Below are positions 41,225-51,221 of a stretch of 64,000 nt of DNA, piece after piece. The translations under genes were made by a program, and so were the position numbers. The DNA comes from Thiomicrorhabdus indica. GTDB taxonomy: Bacteria > Pseudomonadota > Gammaproteobacteria > Thiomicrospirales > Thiomicrospiraceae. A model generated the notes under the pieces. That model was not told where the DNA came from. It worked only from the letters and a program-made list of their open reading frames with translations, and searched no databases. Within the stretch, counting starts at the first letter, position 1, and every line of letters begins with the position of its first letter. The DNA is taken from contig NZ_CP033040.1 of NCBI RefSeq assembly GCF_004293625.1, positions 496,001 to 560,000 of the forward strand, read 5' to 3'.

Positions 41225-42916
41225 ATGAGTGCTAATGATTTAACACCTGCATTCTCGCACCGTGCCACAAGTTGGCATTCGATTAACTGGGAAACCTGTC
41301 ATCGAAAGGTGAGAGAGCTACAAGTACGTATCGCAAAGGCAACTGCTCACAACGATTGGCGAAGGGTCAAGAAGCTCCAGCGTATGCTGGTGCATTCTTT
41401 CTCTGCGAAAGCCATTGCTGTGAGACGGGTCACTGAAAACAGAGGTCGTAATACGGCTGGCGTTGACGGTGAAAAATGGGATACACCAATAACCAAGTGG
41501 TTTGCTATTTTTCGGCTTTCACGAAAAGGCTACAAACCACAACCTCTTCGCAGAGTTTACATACCTAAGGCCAACGGTTCCCGGAGACCTTTGGGTATTC
41601 CAACGATGCTGGACAGAGCAATGCAGGCACTTTACCTGTTAGGGCTTGAACCAGTGTCGGAAACGACTGCGGATCGGAACTCCTACGGATTTCGCCCAAT
41701 GCGTTCAACAGCAGATGCGATTGAACAATTGTTTGTCAATCTCAGTCGCAAGTCCTCTGCTAAATGGGTGTTGGAAGGTGACATCAAAGGATGTTTCGAT
41801 AACATCAGCCATGATTGGCTAATTAGTCGTGTTCCAATGGATTCGCGAGTGCTGCGTAAGTGGTTACAAGCTGGATTCATGGAGCAAGGCGTATTACATC
41901 CGACTGGTTCAGGTACTCCACAGGGAGGTATCATTTCGCCTGTTCTGGCTAATCTTGCGTTAGATGGATTGGAAGACGTGTTGGAATCTCATTTTGGGAA
42001 GAAAAACACAAAAGCCAGTTACAAAACCAAGGTGAACTATGTGAGATATGCTGATGATTTTGTTATCACAGGTATCTCTAAAGATCTTCTGGAAAATGAA
42101 GTTAAGCCTATTGTTGAAGACTTTATGTATCAGCGAGGGTTAGCTTTATCACCAGAAAAGACTTTAGTAACTCACATAGAGGATGGGTTTGACTTTTTGG
42201 GGCAAAATTTGAGGTCTTACAAGGGCAAGATGTTTATCAAGCCTTCGGCTAAGAATCTCAAATCAGTTCTGTTTAAAATTCGTCAAATCGTCAAGCAATA
42301 TGCGGCGTTACCAGCATGGATGTTGATACAAAGACTAAACCCGATTATTCGGGGGTGGGCTAACTATCACCGCCATGTGGTGGCAAAGCAAACGTTTAAT
42401 TACTTGGATTACAGGGTTTGGAAATTACTCTGGCAGTGGTCCAAGAGAAGGCATTTAGGGCGTAAAAAGCGTTGGATTAAAGATAAGTATTTTCCTGTTT
42501 TTGGGAACCGAAAATGGTGCTTTTCTGCGGTCGATGCTGATGGAAATAGACTCTATCTCCAATATGCTATGGATGTTCCAATTAAGCGTAAAGTCAAAAT
42601 CAAAGCAATGGCTAATCCATACCTGCCTGATTGGGACCAATATTTTGAGAGACGTCTTGAATATATTTGGAAAGATTCAATGCAAGGTAGGAAGCGTCTA
42701 TACTCGCTTTGGCGGAGACAAAAAGGTTGTTGTCCAATTTGTTCACAACCCATAACCAAAGAGACAGGATGGAATGTTCATCATATAGTCTTTAGGTCTA
42801 ATGGAGGCACTGATAAATTGGGTAATTTGGTGTTATTACATCCCACCTGTCATCGGCAACTTCATTCGCGTTTAGCGAAAGAAGAAACCGATACTTTGCC
42901 GGCTTCGTCGCCATGA
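41225..42916 (+). CDS. ltrA: Group II intron reverse transcriptase/maturase with HNH endonuclease
   Basis: The 563-residue protein has reverse transcriptase blocks ([40 protein letters not shown]; catalytic [12 protein letters not shown] near residue 278). The maturase X domain follows ([16 protein letters not shown]). The HNH endonuclease at the C-terminus contains [22 protein letters not shown] and [14 protein letters not shown]. It assists splicing and retrohoming of its own intron. The ATG at 41225 follows GAGGATAG; an in-frame GTG 60 bases upstream is less likely. The symbol is used by analogy to the lactococcal intron protein. Any expression should depend on the groESL transcript unless the intron has its own promoter. 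Confidence 0.93.
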   Translation: MSANDLTPAFSHRATSWHSINWETCHRKVRELQVRIAKATAHNDWRRVKKLQRMLVHSFSAKAIAVRRVTENRGRNTAGVDGEKWDTPITKWFAIFRLSRKGYKPQPLRRVYIPKANGSRRPLGIPTMLDRAMQALYLLGLEPVSETTADRNSYGFRPMRSTADAIEQLFVNLSRKSSAKWVLEGDIKGCFDNISHDWLISRVPMDSRVLRKWLQAGFMEQGVLHPTGSGTPQGGIISPVLANLALDGLEDVLESHFGKKNTKASYKTKVNYVRYADDFVITGISKDLLENEVKPIVEDFMYQRGLALSPEKTLVTHIEDGFDFLGQNLRSYKGKMFIKPSAKNLKSVLFKIRQIVKQYAALPAWMLIQRLNPIIRGWANYHRHVVAKQTFNYLDYRVWKLLWQWSKRRHLGRKKRWIKDKYFPVFGNRKWCFSAVDADGNRLYLQYAMDVPIKRKVKIKAMANPYLPDWDQYFERRLEYIWKDSMQGRKRLYSLWRRQKGCCPICSQPITKETGWNVHHIVFRSNGGTDKLGNLVLLHPTCHRQLHSRLAKEETDTLPASSP

Positions 42917-42934
42917 CGTGGCTTGTAAAGGCTT

Positions 42935-42968
42935 GAGCCGTATGCGGGGAAACTCGCACGTACGGTTC
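42935..42968 (+). ncRNA. Intron domain V
   Basis: A 34-nt hairpin GAGCCGTATGCGG...CGTACGGTTC with a GAAA-type tetraloop and the expected two-base bulge, the most conserved catalytic part of group II introns. Domain VI follows at 42969-43009. Confidence 0.92.
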
Positions 42969-43009
42969 TTAGGGGGCGGGAGGGCAGTAATGCACTCTTG
43001 CTACCCGAC

Positions 43010-43152
43010 ATTTTCTGCTAGAGCGTTTAAATTTTTGCGCTAACGGCGTTAAATTTGAACTTCCGGTGCTCACGTACTTTAATGTACGCTGCGCTCCGGT
43101 TTCAAAATTTACCTTGTTATCATCAAAGATTTATACCGCCTAGCTAGAAAAT
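43010..43152. mobile_element. 143-bp inverted-repeat (MITE-like) element abutting the intron
   Basis: The ends ATTTTCTGCTAG (43010-43021) and, on the other strand, ATTTTCTAGCTAG (43140-43152) are inverted repeats with a one-base indel. Inside is a cruciform-like core, AAATTTGAAC..CCGGTG..CACGTAC with GTACG..CTCCGG..CAAAATTT. There is no ORF. Its first base is the A that completes the groEL UAA stop after splicing. Confidence 0.65.
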
Positions 43153-43178
43153 TGAGTGCTAATCAGTTCTCTGAAAAG

Positions 43179-43204
43179 ACCGGCATTTTTAATGCCGGTT
43201 TTTT
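43179..43204 (+). terminator. Rho-independent terminator of the groESL transcript
   Basis: Perfect stem ACCGGCATT / AATGCCGGT with a TTT loop and a T-run, 170 bases beyond the intron. It is the first strong terminator downstream of groEL. Confidence 0.9.
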
Positions 43205-43335
43205 GTGGGCAGAATATCGAGCTTCTGTTGCGACTGTTCTATTTGTACATTCCACTTCGGGTCAAATTCTCGCCTTGAAGCTAGCATAAAACTGCAACCT
43301 CTAATCCCCTAAATTGGCCACTAAGCCTTTTGTTT

Positions 43336-43361
43336 AAAACCAGCCTTGTGCTGGTTTTTTT
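43336..43361 (+). terminator. Second terminator-like hairpin
   Basis: AAAACCAGC / GCTGGTTTT with a five-base loop and a T-run. The 130 bases between the two terminators hold no ORF, so a small RNA or a remnant is possible. Confidence 0.75.
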
Positions 43362-43409
43362 ATGCCCAAAGTGCGAGCTCTATTTTTATGTCCGAGACTG
43401 GAAAAACAA

Positions 43410-43421
43410 TACCGGCCGGTA
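43410..43421. repeat. TACCGGCCGGTA palindrome
   Basis: Exact copy, 90 bases downstream of the lipoprotein stop. Confidence 0.9.
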
Positions 43422-43510
43422 GAAAGTAAAAACGAGGCTTTATGCCCCGTTGTCTTGGATTGACTTTCAAAGAGTCAACTATGTCACTGTGCGACTTTTC
43501 TCAGTCGTAC

Positions 43511-44611
43511 TTAATCATTCGGGTTCGTTCCTGCCCAGTTAATCGTAAAGCTGTCACTGATTGTGTCACTGCCTGCATCGTCCAAGAAGTTGATTTGTAC
43601 TTGGTAGTCTTCAGTGACCTGTGTCGACGCAACACTCTGGAACTGTAACGCTTTATCCATCAGTGCCATATCTCCGGTGTTCCACAGGATCTGATACTGT
43701 CCTTGATAAGGTTCATGGTCTTGATTGCCATTCACCAATCCTCGGAAGGCTTCGCTTTGTGAGGTGGTTAAGACAGCTTGTTGATTGCCTTGGGTCAGGA
43801 CACTTTGCCCTGTCACGGATAATTGCCATTCATTGCCTTGGCGCTGATAGCTTTGAGTGTAGCCATCTTGTAGTGCATTCCCCGAGCTTTGATCGCCAGC
43901 GGTGGCCGTTTGCGTTAAGCCATTTTGTACGGTACTGGTTAAGACAAGGCCACCATTGGTATTGATCTCTAATAATCGATTCCCATCCAGTGCAAAGGTT
44001 GCGGCTTGGGTTTGTACCGTTAAATGGGTGTAGGTCAGCAGTGCTTGGTGTTCTGTGACGGTTTGAGTGGCTTGGTAAGCGTATTGCAGGGTTCCGTCTA
44101 AGAGCATAGTTCCACTGTCTGTGGTGATTTGACATTGGTTAAAGGTGTAGCTCATGGATTCACCTTCAAGGGTGACTTGTCCATCACTGTTGAGGTCGAC
44201 CATTTGTGGCGTGGCCGAGCCGCTGTCACAGGCCGCATTGGGTTGAATCACATTGTCATACGCGAGTTTGGCGGCTTGTGGGTAGTAAAACAGTGCTTTA
44301 ACCACTTCTTGTGGTTGATCCCCGTTGGCATAGGGTTGTAGGGTTTCTGTGAACACGTACATGGCTCGTTGGAAGGCGACACCGTAATCTAGCGCATCGC
44401 TGGCGGTGAGTTCCAGTGCTTCCGGCGTGGTTGGTTCTGGATCTGTGCCTGGATCGGTATCTGGATCCGGTTGTTCAATTGGGGTGTCTGGATTCGAGCT
44501 TCCGCCGCCTCCGCCACAGCCCACTAACGATGTGCTTAGCGCTAGTAACAGAGCTAGGTTGAGTTTATTTAGTCGGTTTAGGTTGTTTGAGTTATTTGAG
44601 GTTGTTTTCAT
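43511..44611 (-). CDS. Hypothetical lipoprotein
   Basis: The 366-residue product begins MKTTSNNSNNLNRLNKLNLA, then a hydrophobic LALLLALSTSLVG and a lipobox LVGC followed by GGGGGSS, so it is a lipid-anchored envelope protein. A Pro/Asp/Glu-rich linker (IEQPDPDTDPGTDPEP) precedes a β-rich body with many Thr/Gln/Asn. No known domain is recognised. An in-frame ATG five codons upstream is also possible. It lies 60-70 bases downstream of the giant surface-protein gene on the same strand, separated by two palindromes. A functional link is an inference only. Confidence 0.8.
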   Translation of the reverse strand: MKTTSNNSNNLNRLNKLNLALLLALSTSLVGCGGGGGSSNPDTPIEQPDPDTDPGTDPEPTTPEALELTASDALDYGVAFQRAMYVFTETLQPYANGDQPQEVVKALFYYPQAAKLAYDNVIQPNAACDSGSATPQMVDLNSDGQVTLEGESMSYTFNQCQITTDSGTMLLDGTLQYAYQATQTVTEHQALLTYTHLTVQTQAATFALDGNRLLEINTNGGLVLTSTVQNGLTQTATAGDQSSGNALQDGYTQSYQRQGNEWQLSVTGQSVLTQGNQQAVLTTSQSEAFRGLVNGNQDHEPYQGQYQILWNTGDMALMDKALQFQSVASTQVTEDYQVQINFLDDAGSDTISDSFTINWAGTNPND

Positions 44612-44634
44612 AAAATTCTGTCTCATTCAAAGTT

Positions 44635-44665
44635 GACCGGCCGGTAAGGTTTCTACCGGCCGGTG
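44635..44665. repeat. Two ACCGGCCGGT palindromes, 19 bp apart
   Basis: GACCGGCCGGTA at 44635-44646 and TACCGGCCGGTG at 44654-44665 fill most of the space between the surface-protein and lipoprotein genes. Confidence 0.9.
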
Positions 44666-44686
44666 TTTGTTATGTGTTGCTGGATG

Positions 44687-47600
44687 TTAGAAGAACAACA
44701 GACCAGAGGTGGCAAAATCATTGATCTGACTTTCGCCTGTTAAGGTAATGGTCACATCCGCGAATTCCAGATATTCAATATTCACCAGCGTGTCGGTGCC
44801 TTCTGTCGCATGACTGACTTGCCATTGGGGCGTGCCGTCTTCGGTATTTTCCAGTTGTGTAATGCTGTATTCGGCATAGTCATAGGCGAACACGGCAATG
44901 TCCGTTCCGACACCGCCGTCAATGAGGTCGTTTCCGGTACCGCCGAAGAGTATATCGTCACCTGCATCGCCATAGAGCTGGTCATCACCTCCGCGACTGC
45001 CAACAGTATCATTCCCATCACCCGCATGTAGCTCATCGTCTTCGGCACCTAGGACAATATTCTGACCACTGCCGCCGGCAAAGACGATGTTACTGCCTTC
45101 TCCTCCACGAACTTGGACATCTCCGACAATAATGGCAAATTCAATATTATCGAGATCAAGCACTGTGCCAGCCGGTAGTTGACTCGCATCAATCACCATG
45201 ACTTCGGTTTTGTCATTCCCTTCGACACCACTGACTTGAATCGGTTGTGATGGCGCTTCATCGCTTGATGAACTAAACGTCACTTGATTCAACCAGCCGG
45301 CACCCTTACCATTCAACCATTGGTCGAGTCCATTAATCATTGAAAACCAATCAGATTCGGGCGCTGAATCTCTCAGTAAATACAATGCATCTCGGAAGCT
45401 GGTTTGATCAACCGCGGTCTCATTACTGCGTGCCGTCACACCAATTCCTTCTGGAAGCCTTAGGGTGGTGACTGGATTGTTATCGGCATCAAAGTGTAAT
45501 GGGATGTCGGCCAGATCACTACTCTCGTCGGTGTTCTGTCGGCCGGCCGGTATAGGGTTAATAATGATTTTATTCACAGTCTGACCGTTTTCGGTGACTT
45601 CGTCTTGCTCGACCGTCACCCCATCAATTATATTTGTTGGGGCCTCTGTGGGAGCCTCAGTAGGTGCTTCGGTCGGAGGCTCCGTTGGTTCTGGTGTTGG
45701 AGGCGGTGGTGGTGACGTGACATTGATTGTCACGGTATCACTGGCTGTTCCTGCACCATCCTCTCCGCCATCGGCAAGTGTGATGTCAAAGGTGACTGCC
45801 CCCGTTGTTCCTGCCGCTTCAAAGGTTAATAAATCATTATCAATGTCGGCTTGGGTAAAGGTTTGCCCCTGTGTTAAAGCGACATTATTAAGCAGTAAGG
45901 TTCCACTGGTTGGGAGTGTATCCAATGTGTAGGTGAGCTCGGCACCATCATCGTCTGGGTCACCTTCGTTTAGGTGTGTATTATTAATGGTGACCGTGTT
46001 ATTCGTTTGCACATTTGGACCACTGTTGGTGGCAATGGTCGGCGCATCGTTGACGGCCGTAATATCAATATTGACGGTCGGATTCGGCGAAAGCGCAGCA
46101 CCGATTGCATCGACAGCACTTATGGTGAGAGTTGCTGAGTCATCACCCGACACATCTAAATCACCGGTATATTGAATATTGCTCGCGGTGTCTAAGTAGG
46201 TGTTAATATCCGCAGCCGTTCCTTCAAGGGTAATGGTTTGAGCATTGACCAACGTCTCTGTTACGCCTGAGCCAGTAGCTGCGCCATCCGCCGGAGTTGC
46301 GAAGCTACCGGCCGATGCGGTTAAGGTCACAGTGATGTTATTACTCTCTGGATCGGCAAACTCGACAGAGGATAAATCAACATTCGAAGCAGTGTCTTCT
46401 GTAACGGTCACATCGGTCACGCCATTCAGATTCACCGTAGGCGCATCATTGGTGGGGGTAATCGTGACCGTTGCTTGATTTGTTCCAGTGGAATCACTGG
46501 TGCCATCATTGAAGGTATAGTCCAGAGTGACGGTTGCAGGCGGTGTATCAGAGGTATTTGAGTAGGCAATGTTTTGCAAAACACTGTTCACAATGGCACT
46601 GGTTGCACTGCTGTTAAACGTTAAGACTAATGTTCCTGAAGCATTCGTTGTCACGGTTCCGACGGTGACACTGTTGTAAGTAAAGTCTTGTCCTTGGGTT
46701 AAAGTGCCAAGCTGTCCATTATGACTGAATACATCTTCTGCGTTGGCACCGCCATTACGTGCAATCGTAATCGATGCGCCATCAAAGTTACCATTCCCAC
46801 CATTCAGTGCATCCTGCTCGGTATCGGAAACGGTTACGTCGCTGTCAATCACCACGGCTGAACCATCTTCAATAAAGGTGGCGCCGCCATTTAAATCCGC
46901 AAACACTGGTGCATCGTTGGGTGATTGGAAAGTAATCAGGGTATCCGGACCGCTGTCTTCAACCGTATAGGCTAGGTTAGCGCCAGCACCATTGGTTAAA
47001 GCCATTGACATTTCAGGGGTTGCAAATGTCGTGGCGTCGGCGTCGGTATCAATTTCTAAGACACTGGTTCCATTAAAGCGGACATTGGTGGTTGTGAGTC
47101 CAGTAATACCGGTAATGAGAAGCTTATCGCCTATCTCTAAGTCGGAAATGGTATCGCCATTTAAACTACTTACAGAACCTTTAAACGTATCGGCGCCATC
47201 GCCACCGGTTAAGGTATCTGCACTTGATCCAACGACCATTGTGTCATCGCCGGTGCTACCCGTGACAGAATGCCCACTGTCGCTGAGCGTAATGGTATTG
47301 GCCGCGTTTAAGACATAATTTTCCACATCACTGTGCGCATTGACCCCGCCGGTAGAATTACTAATAGTAATCTGATTGGTGCCGGTTGCTGTAATGGTGC
47401 CGTTAACGGAATTGTTTTGCGCTTCGGTCATGGTGACGCTGGCACCGGAGTCGAGAGTGAGGTTGGTGATTCCTGTTAACATTGCTGAGGCAATGGAGCT
47501 ACCGTCGCCCATTTGTAAGGTATCATCACCATTATTACCCATTAAAGTGCCGGTGAAATTTAACGCACCAATATTAATTGTATCGGAATCACCATTACTG

Positions 47601-50600
47601 CCCACATTGACTATGGTAGTCGCTTCTGTCACGGTAATGGTACGACTATTCGTCGAATCATCACCTACCAGATAGTATTCAATATTTGCAAGCGTCGTAA
47701 AATCGCCATCGCCTGAAACGTGAATCAATTCATTACCTGCAGCCGAAACGCTACTAAATTGCGCTAGTTGTGTCGCTGCGAGTTCTACGTTTGCATCGTT
47801 GTCTAATGTCAGATTTTCAAAGTTCGATACGGTTGCACCTGAAATATCTGCCCCTGTTTTTAGCCACAATCTATCGGTTCCAGAACCTCCATTTAAGGTT
47901 CCTGTTGCGGTTAATGCGCCTACAATCACCGTATCACTACCAGAGCTCCCGGTAACATTTTGTCCAGCTGCACCAAGAGTGAAGGTCGTGTCTTGGTTTA
48001 AAACATAGGTTTCAATTGCAGCCTTTCCCGTCATGGTTGTGAGGGAGGAACTAATGGTAATTTGCTCATTACCTGCCGCAGTGATTGCTGAAAAATCATT
48101 ATGTTGCGCAGCCGTCATAGTGACACTGGCACCCGTATCTAGCGTTAAGTTTTCAATATTTGCAAGTGTTGCACCCGAAATTGAGCTACCATCGCCCATT
48201 TTTAGGGTGTCATTGAAGGTACCTTCACCACTCAGTGTTCCGGAGTAATTAAGGTTGCCAATGTCAAACGTCACCGCATCCGTCGAACTTGTTGCGGTCA
48301 CATTGGTATTCGATTGTGCGACCGTAATGGTTCGGCTATTGGTTGAATCATCGCCTGCGACAAAATTTTCAATATTAGCAAGCGTGGTAAAGTCACCATC
48401 ACCATTTACATTCATCGTCTCAGTACCGGCTGCAGTGATTGTTCCAGTGAATTGCGCTAGCTGACTCGCAGCAATGGTCACTGTTGCATCATTGGCTAAT
48501 GTCAGATTTTCAAAGTTCTGTAGCGTGGTCATGTTGCTAAGATTAACGCCTGTGACCACACTTAGGGTATCCGTGCCACCTTGCCCATCGGCAATGGAGC
48601 CAACTTCATGACCTTGAGTGCTGATAATAATGGTCTCGTCACTTGAATCTGTCGTGATATAGGGCGTTAAATTCGTTCCATTCGAGGTATTAAACCCAGC
48701 ACCAGTTGAGGTCGCAGAAGTGACATCGGTAATGTTAAGGGTCACTGTATCCGCAGTGCCGTTAACGGTGCCGTCATTTGGCGTGACGGTTAAGGTCGCA
48801 CTACTATCCGCATTGGTGCTTGCGGAGGTATAGGTGATCTTGGAAGTATCATTCAGATAGGCATTCAGATCACCAAGAGTTCCTTGTAAGGTCATCGAAG
48901 CAGAGCCTGAATTGGCAATGGTTACATTGCTAAAAGTGCCGTTGCCATCTATCGAAGCCACTGTTCCAGAGCTAACCGCTAGAGTCAGAGTGACCGTGTC
49001 ACCATCTGTATCGCCAATATTATAGGCAGATAAATCAACCGCTGTCGTTACCTCTTCATTGACCGTTGTATCAACTGGTGCTCCGCCGAGCGTTGGCGTA
49101 GCATTGGATGATCCCGTTGTAAAACTCAAAGCGGTTTTATCATCAATTCCCATAAAGGTCATGCCGTCTGCATCGAAAAAGGCTTGCTTCTCAATCAGAA
49201 TGTAGTATTCGGTGCTTGCCGTTAAACCGGTTGTCGGGTTGATTGAAATGGTAGTGGTTCCAGAACCTGTAACTCGACCATCATTGCCTGGAATCGATTC
49301 AACTAAAGAATTATCTGAAGCCTTATAAATCTTAATTGTACCGGTGCCCGTTGAAGAGATAACTTCATCAAACGTTAGGCTAATGTTTGCTGTAGGGTCA
49401 ATACCTGTCGAGTTGTCTGTGGGAGTACTGGAAGAAATAACGGGAGGCTTATTGTCAGTTCCACCAACGGTACCATCTTGACGATAATAAGTCGAAGTAT
49501 TAGCGCCAATATCAGCCGCCATGACATCTTCGTCACCGTCATTGTCAAAATCGGCAACAAGATATTCCCTCGCATTTGTCAGATTGAATGTTACGTTTGG
49601 AACTGTCTCTGTAAAACCGCCACTGCCATTATTAACATAGAGCTTATAAGCGGAACCATCATAAGCGATAAAGTCTCTATCACCATCCGAGTCATAATCT
49701 ATGTCGATAACTACTCGAACACCACCTGCGGTAGTTTGCGCACCAGCCGCTTCCAATGGGTCAGCGACAGTGGTAAAGCTGCCACCATCATTTCGATAAT
49801 AAGTCGAAGTATTAGCGCCAATATCAGCCGCCATGACATCTTCGTCACCGTCATTGTCAAAATCAGCAACAAGATATTCTCTCGCATTTGTCAGATTGAA
49901 TGTTACGTTTGGAACTGTCTCTGTAAAACCGCCACTGCCATTATTAACATAGAGCTTATAAGCGGAACCATCATAAGCGATAAAGTCTCTATCACCATCC
50001 GAGTCATAATCTATGTCGATAACTTTTCGATCACCATTAGCGGCAGTTTGCGCACCAGCCGCTTCCAATGGGTCAGCGACAGTGGTAAAGCTGCCACCAT
50101 CATTTCGATAATAAGTCGAAGTGTTAGCGCCAATATCAGCCGCCATGACATCTTCATCACCATCATTGTCAAAATCAGCAACAAGATATTCACTCGCATT
50201 TGACAGATTGAATGTTACGTTTGGAACTGTCTCTGTAAAACCGCCACTGCCATTATTAACATAGAGCTTATAAGCGGAACCATCATAAGCGATAAAGTCT
50301 CTATCACCATCCGAGTCATAATCTATGTCGATAACTTTTCGATCACCATTAGCGGTAGTTTGCGCACCAGCCGCTACCAATGGATCTGAAACTTCAGTAA
50401 ATTGTGATGCTAAAACGTTTGAAAAACTTATGCTGGCTATACTTGTGGATTCTATGTTGCCAGAAGACTGTTCTAAAACCCAATCTCCCCCTTTATCAAT
50501 AGCGCCTGTCAAATCATCCGAGGCCGCAATATCCGCGCTAGTGGCTTGTGCCAGTTTGCCAATAAAGTCTACGCCGGTTTCAGTGGCGGCGACATTACAG

Positions 50601-50920
50601 CCGTACAGCAAAATATCGCCATTTTCAGTCAGACTCTGCTGAATCACTGCCAGCTCGTCACTGTAGTTTGCAAGCGTGTCGGAATTTAAGACTTCACCAC
50701 CTAAAAAGACTTGACCGTCCGCGCCATGCGAAAGAATATGCAATGCTTCAATATCTGACCGGCCGGTCAGCTTTTCCGCCAGTTGCTCAAAACCATCGCC
50801 CTCAGCAGAAATTAAAATAACTTCCAAGCCTTGTGCTTTCGCACCTTCAACCAGTGTTTGATAGTCTTGGACGGTTTGGTCAATAACAGCAATTTGCCGT
50901 GGCGATTGGAGAGCAGTCAT
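44687..50920 (-). CDS. Giant secreted adhesin-like protein: DUF4347, FG-GAP repeats, Ig/cadherin-like repeats, RTX end
   Basis: The 2077-residue protein starts with a DUF4347 domain (about 8-160: IAVIDQTVQDYQTLVEGA, LHILSHGADGQVFLG, ILLYGCNVA). Three nearly identical 104-residue FG-GAP/VCBS-type repeats follow (DSDGDRDFIAYDGS, DFDNDGDEDVMAAD). Next are an SbsA-type Ig-like domain (about 500-605), bacterial Ig/cadherin-like repeats with DTDGDTVTLTL and VNDAP motifs, and a Thr/Pro linker with APTE repeats. The end carries RTX calcium-binding nonapeptides (GDGNDTVGSRGGDDQLYGDAGDDILFGGTGND). This is the style of type I-secreted surface adhesins. No ABC/MFP secretion genes are in the window. AGG precedes the ATG. 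Confidence 0.9.
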   Translation of the reverse strand: MTALQSPRQIAVIDQTVQDYQTLVEGAKAQGLEVILISAEGDGFEQLAEKLTGRSDIEALHILSHGADGQVFLGGEVLNSDTLANYSDELAVIQQSLTENGDILLYGCNVAATETGVDFIGKLAQATSADIAASDDLTGAIDKGGDWVLEQSSGNIESTSIASISFSNVLASQFTEVSDPLVAAGAQTTANGDRKVIDIDYDSDGDRDFIAYDGSAYKLYVNNGSGGFTETVPNVTFNLSNASEYLVADFDNDGDEDVMAADIGANTSTYYRNDGGSFTTVADPLEAAGAQTAANGDRKVIDIDYDSDGDRDFIAYDGSAYKLYVNNGSGGFTETVPNVTFNLTNAREYLVADFDNDGDEDVMAADIGANTSTYYRNDGGSFTTVADPLEAAGAQTTAGGVRVVIDIDYDSDGDRDFIAYDGSAYKLYVNNGSGGFTETVPNVTFNLTNAREYLVADFDNDGDEDVMAADIGANTSTYYRQDGTVGGTDNKPPVISSSTPTDNSTGIDPTANISLTFDEVISSTGTGTIKIYKASDNSLVESIPGNDGRVTGSGTTTISINPTTGLTASTEYYILIEKQAFFDADGMTFMGIDDKTALSFTTGSSNATPTLGGAPVDTTVNEEVTTAVDLSAYNIGDTDGDTVTLTLAVSSGTVASIDGNGTFSNVTIANSGSASMTLQGTLGDLNAYLNDTSKITYTSASTNADSSATLTVTPNDGTVNGTADTVTLNITDVTSATSTGAGFNTSNGTNLTPYITTDSSDETIIISTQGHEVGSIADGQGGTDTLSVVTGVNLSNMTTLQNFENLTLANDATVTIAASQLAQFTGTITAAGTETMNVNGDGDFTTLANIENFVAGDDSTNSRTITVAQSNTNVTATSSTDAVTFDIGNLNYSGTLSGEGTFNDTLKMGDGSSISGATLANIENLTLDTGASVTMTAAQHNDFSAITAAGNEQITISSSLTTMTGKAAIETYVLNQDTTFTLGAAGQNVTGSSGSDTVIVGALTATGTLNGGSGTDRLWLKTGADISGATVSNFENLTLDNDANVELAATQLAQFSSVSAAGNELIHVSGDGDFTTLANIEYYLVGDDSTNSRTITVTEATTIVNVGSNGDSDTINIGALNFTGTLMGNNGDDTLQMGDGSSIASAMLTGITNLTLDSGASVTMTEAQNNSVNGTITATGTNQITISNSTGGVNAHSDVENYVLNAANTITLSDSGHSVTGSTGDDTMVVGSSADTLTGGDGADTFKGSVSSLNGDTISDLEIGDKLLITGITGLTTTNVRFNGTSVLEIDTDADATTFATPEMSMALTNGAGANLAYTVEDSGPDTLITFQSPNDAPVFADLNGGATFIEDGSAVVIDSDVTVSDTEQDALNGGNGNFDGASITIARNGGANAEDVFSHNGQLGTLTQGQDFTYNSVTVGTVTTNASGTLVLTFNSSATSAIVNSVLQNIAYSNTSDTPPATVTLDYTFNDGTSDSTGTNQATVTITPTNDAPTVNLNGVTDVTVTEDTASNVDLSSVEFADPESNNITVTLTASAGSFATPADGAATGSGVTETLVNAQTITLEGTAADINTYLDTASNIQYTGDLDVSGDDSATLTISAVDAIGAALSPNPTVNIDITAVNDAPTIATNSGPNVQTNNTVTINNTHLNEGDPDDDGAELTYTLDTLPTSGTLLLNNVALTQGQTFTQADIDNDLLTFEAAGTTGAVTFDITLADGGEDGAGTASDTVTINVTSPPPPPTPEPTEPPTEAPTEAPTEAPTNIIDGVTVEQDEVTENGQTVNKIIINPIPAGRQNTDESSDLADIPLHFDADNNPVTTLRLPEGIGVTARSNETAVDQTSFRDALYLLRDSAPESDWFSMINGLDQWLNGKGAGWLNQVTFSSSSDEAPSQPIQVSGVEGNDKTEVMVIDASQLPAGTVLDLDNIEFAIIVGDVQVRGGEGSNIVFAGGSGQNIVLGAEDDELHAGDGNDTVGSRGGDDQLYGDAGDDILFGGTGNDLIDGGVGTDIAVFAYDYAEYSITQLENTEDGTPQWQVSHATEGTDTLVNIEYLEFADVTITLTGESQINDFATSGLLFF
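49470..50405 (-). repeat. Three tandem 312-bp coding repeats
   Basis: Matching landmarks (the CGATAATAAGTC segment) recur at 49482, 49794 and 50106, a constant 312-bp period. Copies differ at only a few bases. They encode the FG-GAP-like repeats of the surface protein. The high DNA identity suggests recent duplication or gene conversion. Confidence 0.9.
50756..50769. repeat. TGACCGGCCGGTCA palindrome inside the adhesin gene
   Basis: A 14-bp perfect palindrome in the DUF4347 part, read as Leu-Thr-Gly-Arg-Ser, not as Pro-Ala-Gly. A variant GGCCGGCCGGTA lies at 45541-45552. Confidence 0.9.
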
Positions 50921-51110
50921 AAAAAACCTCTAAAGCATTAAATTTTTATTATTTGTATATGTGTATATTTCTGTTTTATTTGAATTTTCAGGTAAAACAT
51001 AAGGTTATGTAGAGATTACAGTGAAAAATAAGAGAAGTAAATTGAATACAATAAAATATTATGCGTATTAGATACCGAAATCATTTGAATTCAGCTCTAG
51101 AGTGGAGCGG
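50921..51110. other. AT-rich upstream region of the surface-protein gene
   Basis: About 190 bases, strongly AT-rich, presumed to hold the surface-protein promoter. TATAAT-like strings are abundant, so none can be selected. Confidence 0.3.
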
Positions 51111-51143
51111 GCGCTGTCTAGTTCTTTTTTAACTAGACAGCGC
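51111..51143. terminator. Perfect 13-bp hairpin GCGCTGTCTAGTT / AACTAGACAGCGC
   Basis: The loop is CTTTTTT. The hairpin lies 79 bases beyond the stop of the TPR gene. Neither side has a strong T-run, so terminator is the likeliest but not the only reading. Confidence 0.6.
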
Positions 51144-51180
51144 GAGTTTTATTTTCGTGGCCGAGTGAATGGAGAAACGA

Positions 51181-51192
51181 TACCGGCCGGTG
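51181..51192. repeat. TACCGGCCGGTG palindrome
   Basis: Exact core, 30 bases downstream of the TPR gene stop. Confidence 0.9.
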
Positions 51193-51221
51193 AGAAATGG
51201 GCGTTTGTGAAGGGCTTTTGT

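Noticed and set aside
45594-48464. A string of + strand ORFs of 60-110 codons opposite the adhesin
   Set aside because: All are antisense low-complexity Val/Ser/Pro frames over a well-supported gene.
49478-50203. A 241-codon + strand ORF opposite the adhesin repeats
   Set aside because: It is antisense to highly repetitive coding DNA, contains three internal repeats that mirror the adhesin repeats, and has no ribosome site; it is a shadow frame.
49470-50405. Possible CRISPR-like regular repeat
   Set aside because: The 312-bp period lies in a coding frame and there are no spacers; no cas genes are present.
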